Positions 63,970 to 64,000 of a stretch of 64,000 bases of DNA are shown here, one piece after another. Position 1 is the first letter of the stretch. Each line of letters starts with the position of its first letter. The translations under genes and the position numbers were made by a program. A model generated the notes under the pieces. It ran no database searches, was not told the DNA's origin, and saw nothing but the letters and a program-made list of their open reading frames with translations. Source of the stretch: Rhynchonema sp. JSB1_4 (taxonomy: Eukaryota; Nematoda; Chromadorea; Monhysterida; Xyalidae); contig JASAMV010008713.1 in the NCBI GenBank assembly GCA_030248065.1, positions 85,181-149,180 on the forward strand, given 5' to 3'.

Positions 63970-64000
63970 ATTTTGATTCGGCGACTGCTGTTCGGTGCCA

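Larger units (their letters stand above)
59955..64000 (-). mobile_element. LTR retroelement, reverse orientation, gag only (non-autonomous), cut by window edge
   Basis: The element runs right to left: a probable primer-binding site at the very edge (TGGCACCGAACAG at 63988-64000), gag, 2.1 kb without recognisable polymerase, a polypurine tract and the candidate LTR. Neither protease, RT, RNase H nor integrase motifs are present in any frame. It would have to be mobilised by a related full-length element. Confidence 0.68.

Overview
The window is animal nuclear DNA. Genes are split into many short exons joined by GT-AG introns, mostly from about 60 bp to 1 kb. Every multi-exon model below was built by hand: I read splice sites from the sequence and required codon phase to carry across each junction. 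The gene set is metazoan (type-B carboxylesterase, PB1-ZZ p62-like protein, ionotropic receptor, membrane-anchored trypsin-like protease, queuosine-tRNA mannosyltransferase-like enzyme, Tra2 splicing factor, NNMT-family methyltransferase, PPEF phosphatase). The phylum cannot be fixed. Degenerate TTAGGC tracts and a Bel/Pao element with a phlebovirus-like glycoprotein would fit a nematode, but neither is decisive.

Layout. 0.7-5.2 kb (-): secreted carboxylesterase, 11 exons. 6.2-11.4 kb (-): one continuous nine-exon reading frame joining PB1, ZZ and doublecortin domains. 11.4-17.9 kb: mostly non-coding, with one convincing orphan exon. 17.9-21.2 kb (-): ionotropic glutamate receptor-like gene. 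21.9-24.7 kb (-): type II transmembrane serine protease, nine exons. 24.7-29.0 kb: dense inverted-repeat (MITE-like) elements. 29.0-31.0 kb (+): queuosine-tRNA mannosyltransferase-like gene, ending 11 bp from the convergent C1orf131-like gene. 33.0-35.0 kb (-): Tra2. 35.4-37.4 kb: nested TIR elements. 38.6-47.4 kb (+): NNMT-like methyltransferase whose intron 2 holds a 6.4-kb Bel/Pao retroelement. 53.2 kb to past 59.8 kb (+): PPEF-type phosphatase. Its EF-hand exons are not seen before a second, reverse-oriented LTR element (gag only, no pol) that fills the right end of the window.

The most notable points are: (i) the PB1-ZZ-DCX architecture; (ii) the Bel/Pao copy, in which a gag/env deletion and a circularly permuted, inverted pol fragment share one 8-bp microhomology and are flanked by a 531-bp direct duplication; (iii) a 9-mer, GATGTTTCA, found 18 times and confined to the two ends of the window; (iv) frequent GTTGGT splice donors. 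Neighbouring genes show no common pathway, as expected for an animal chromosome.
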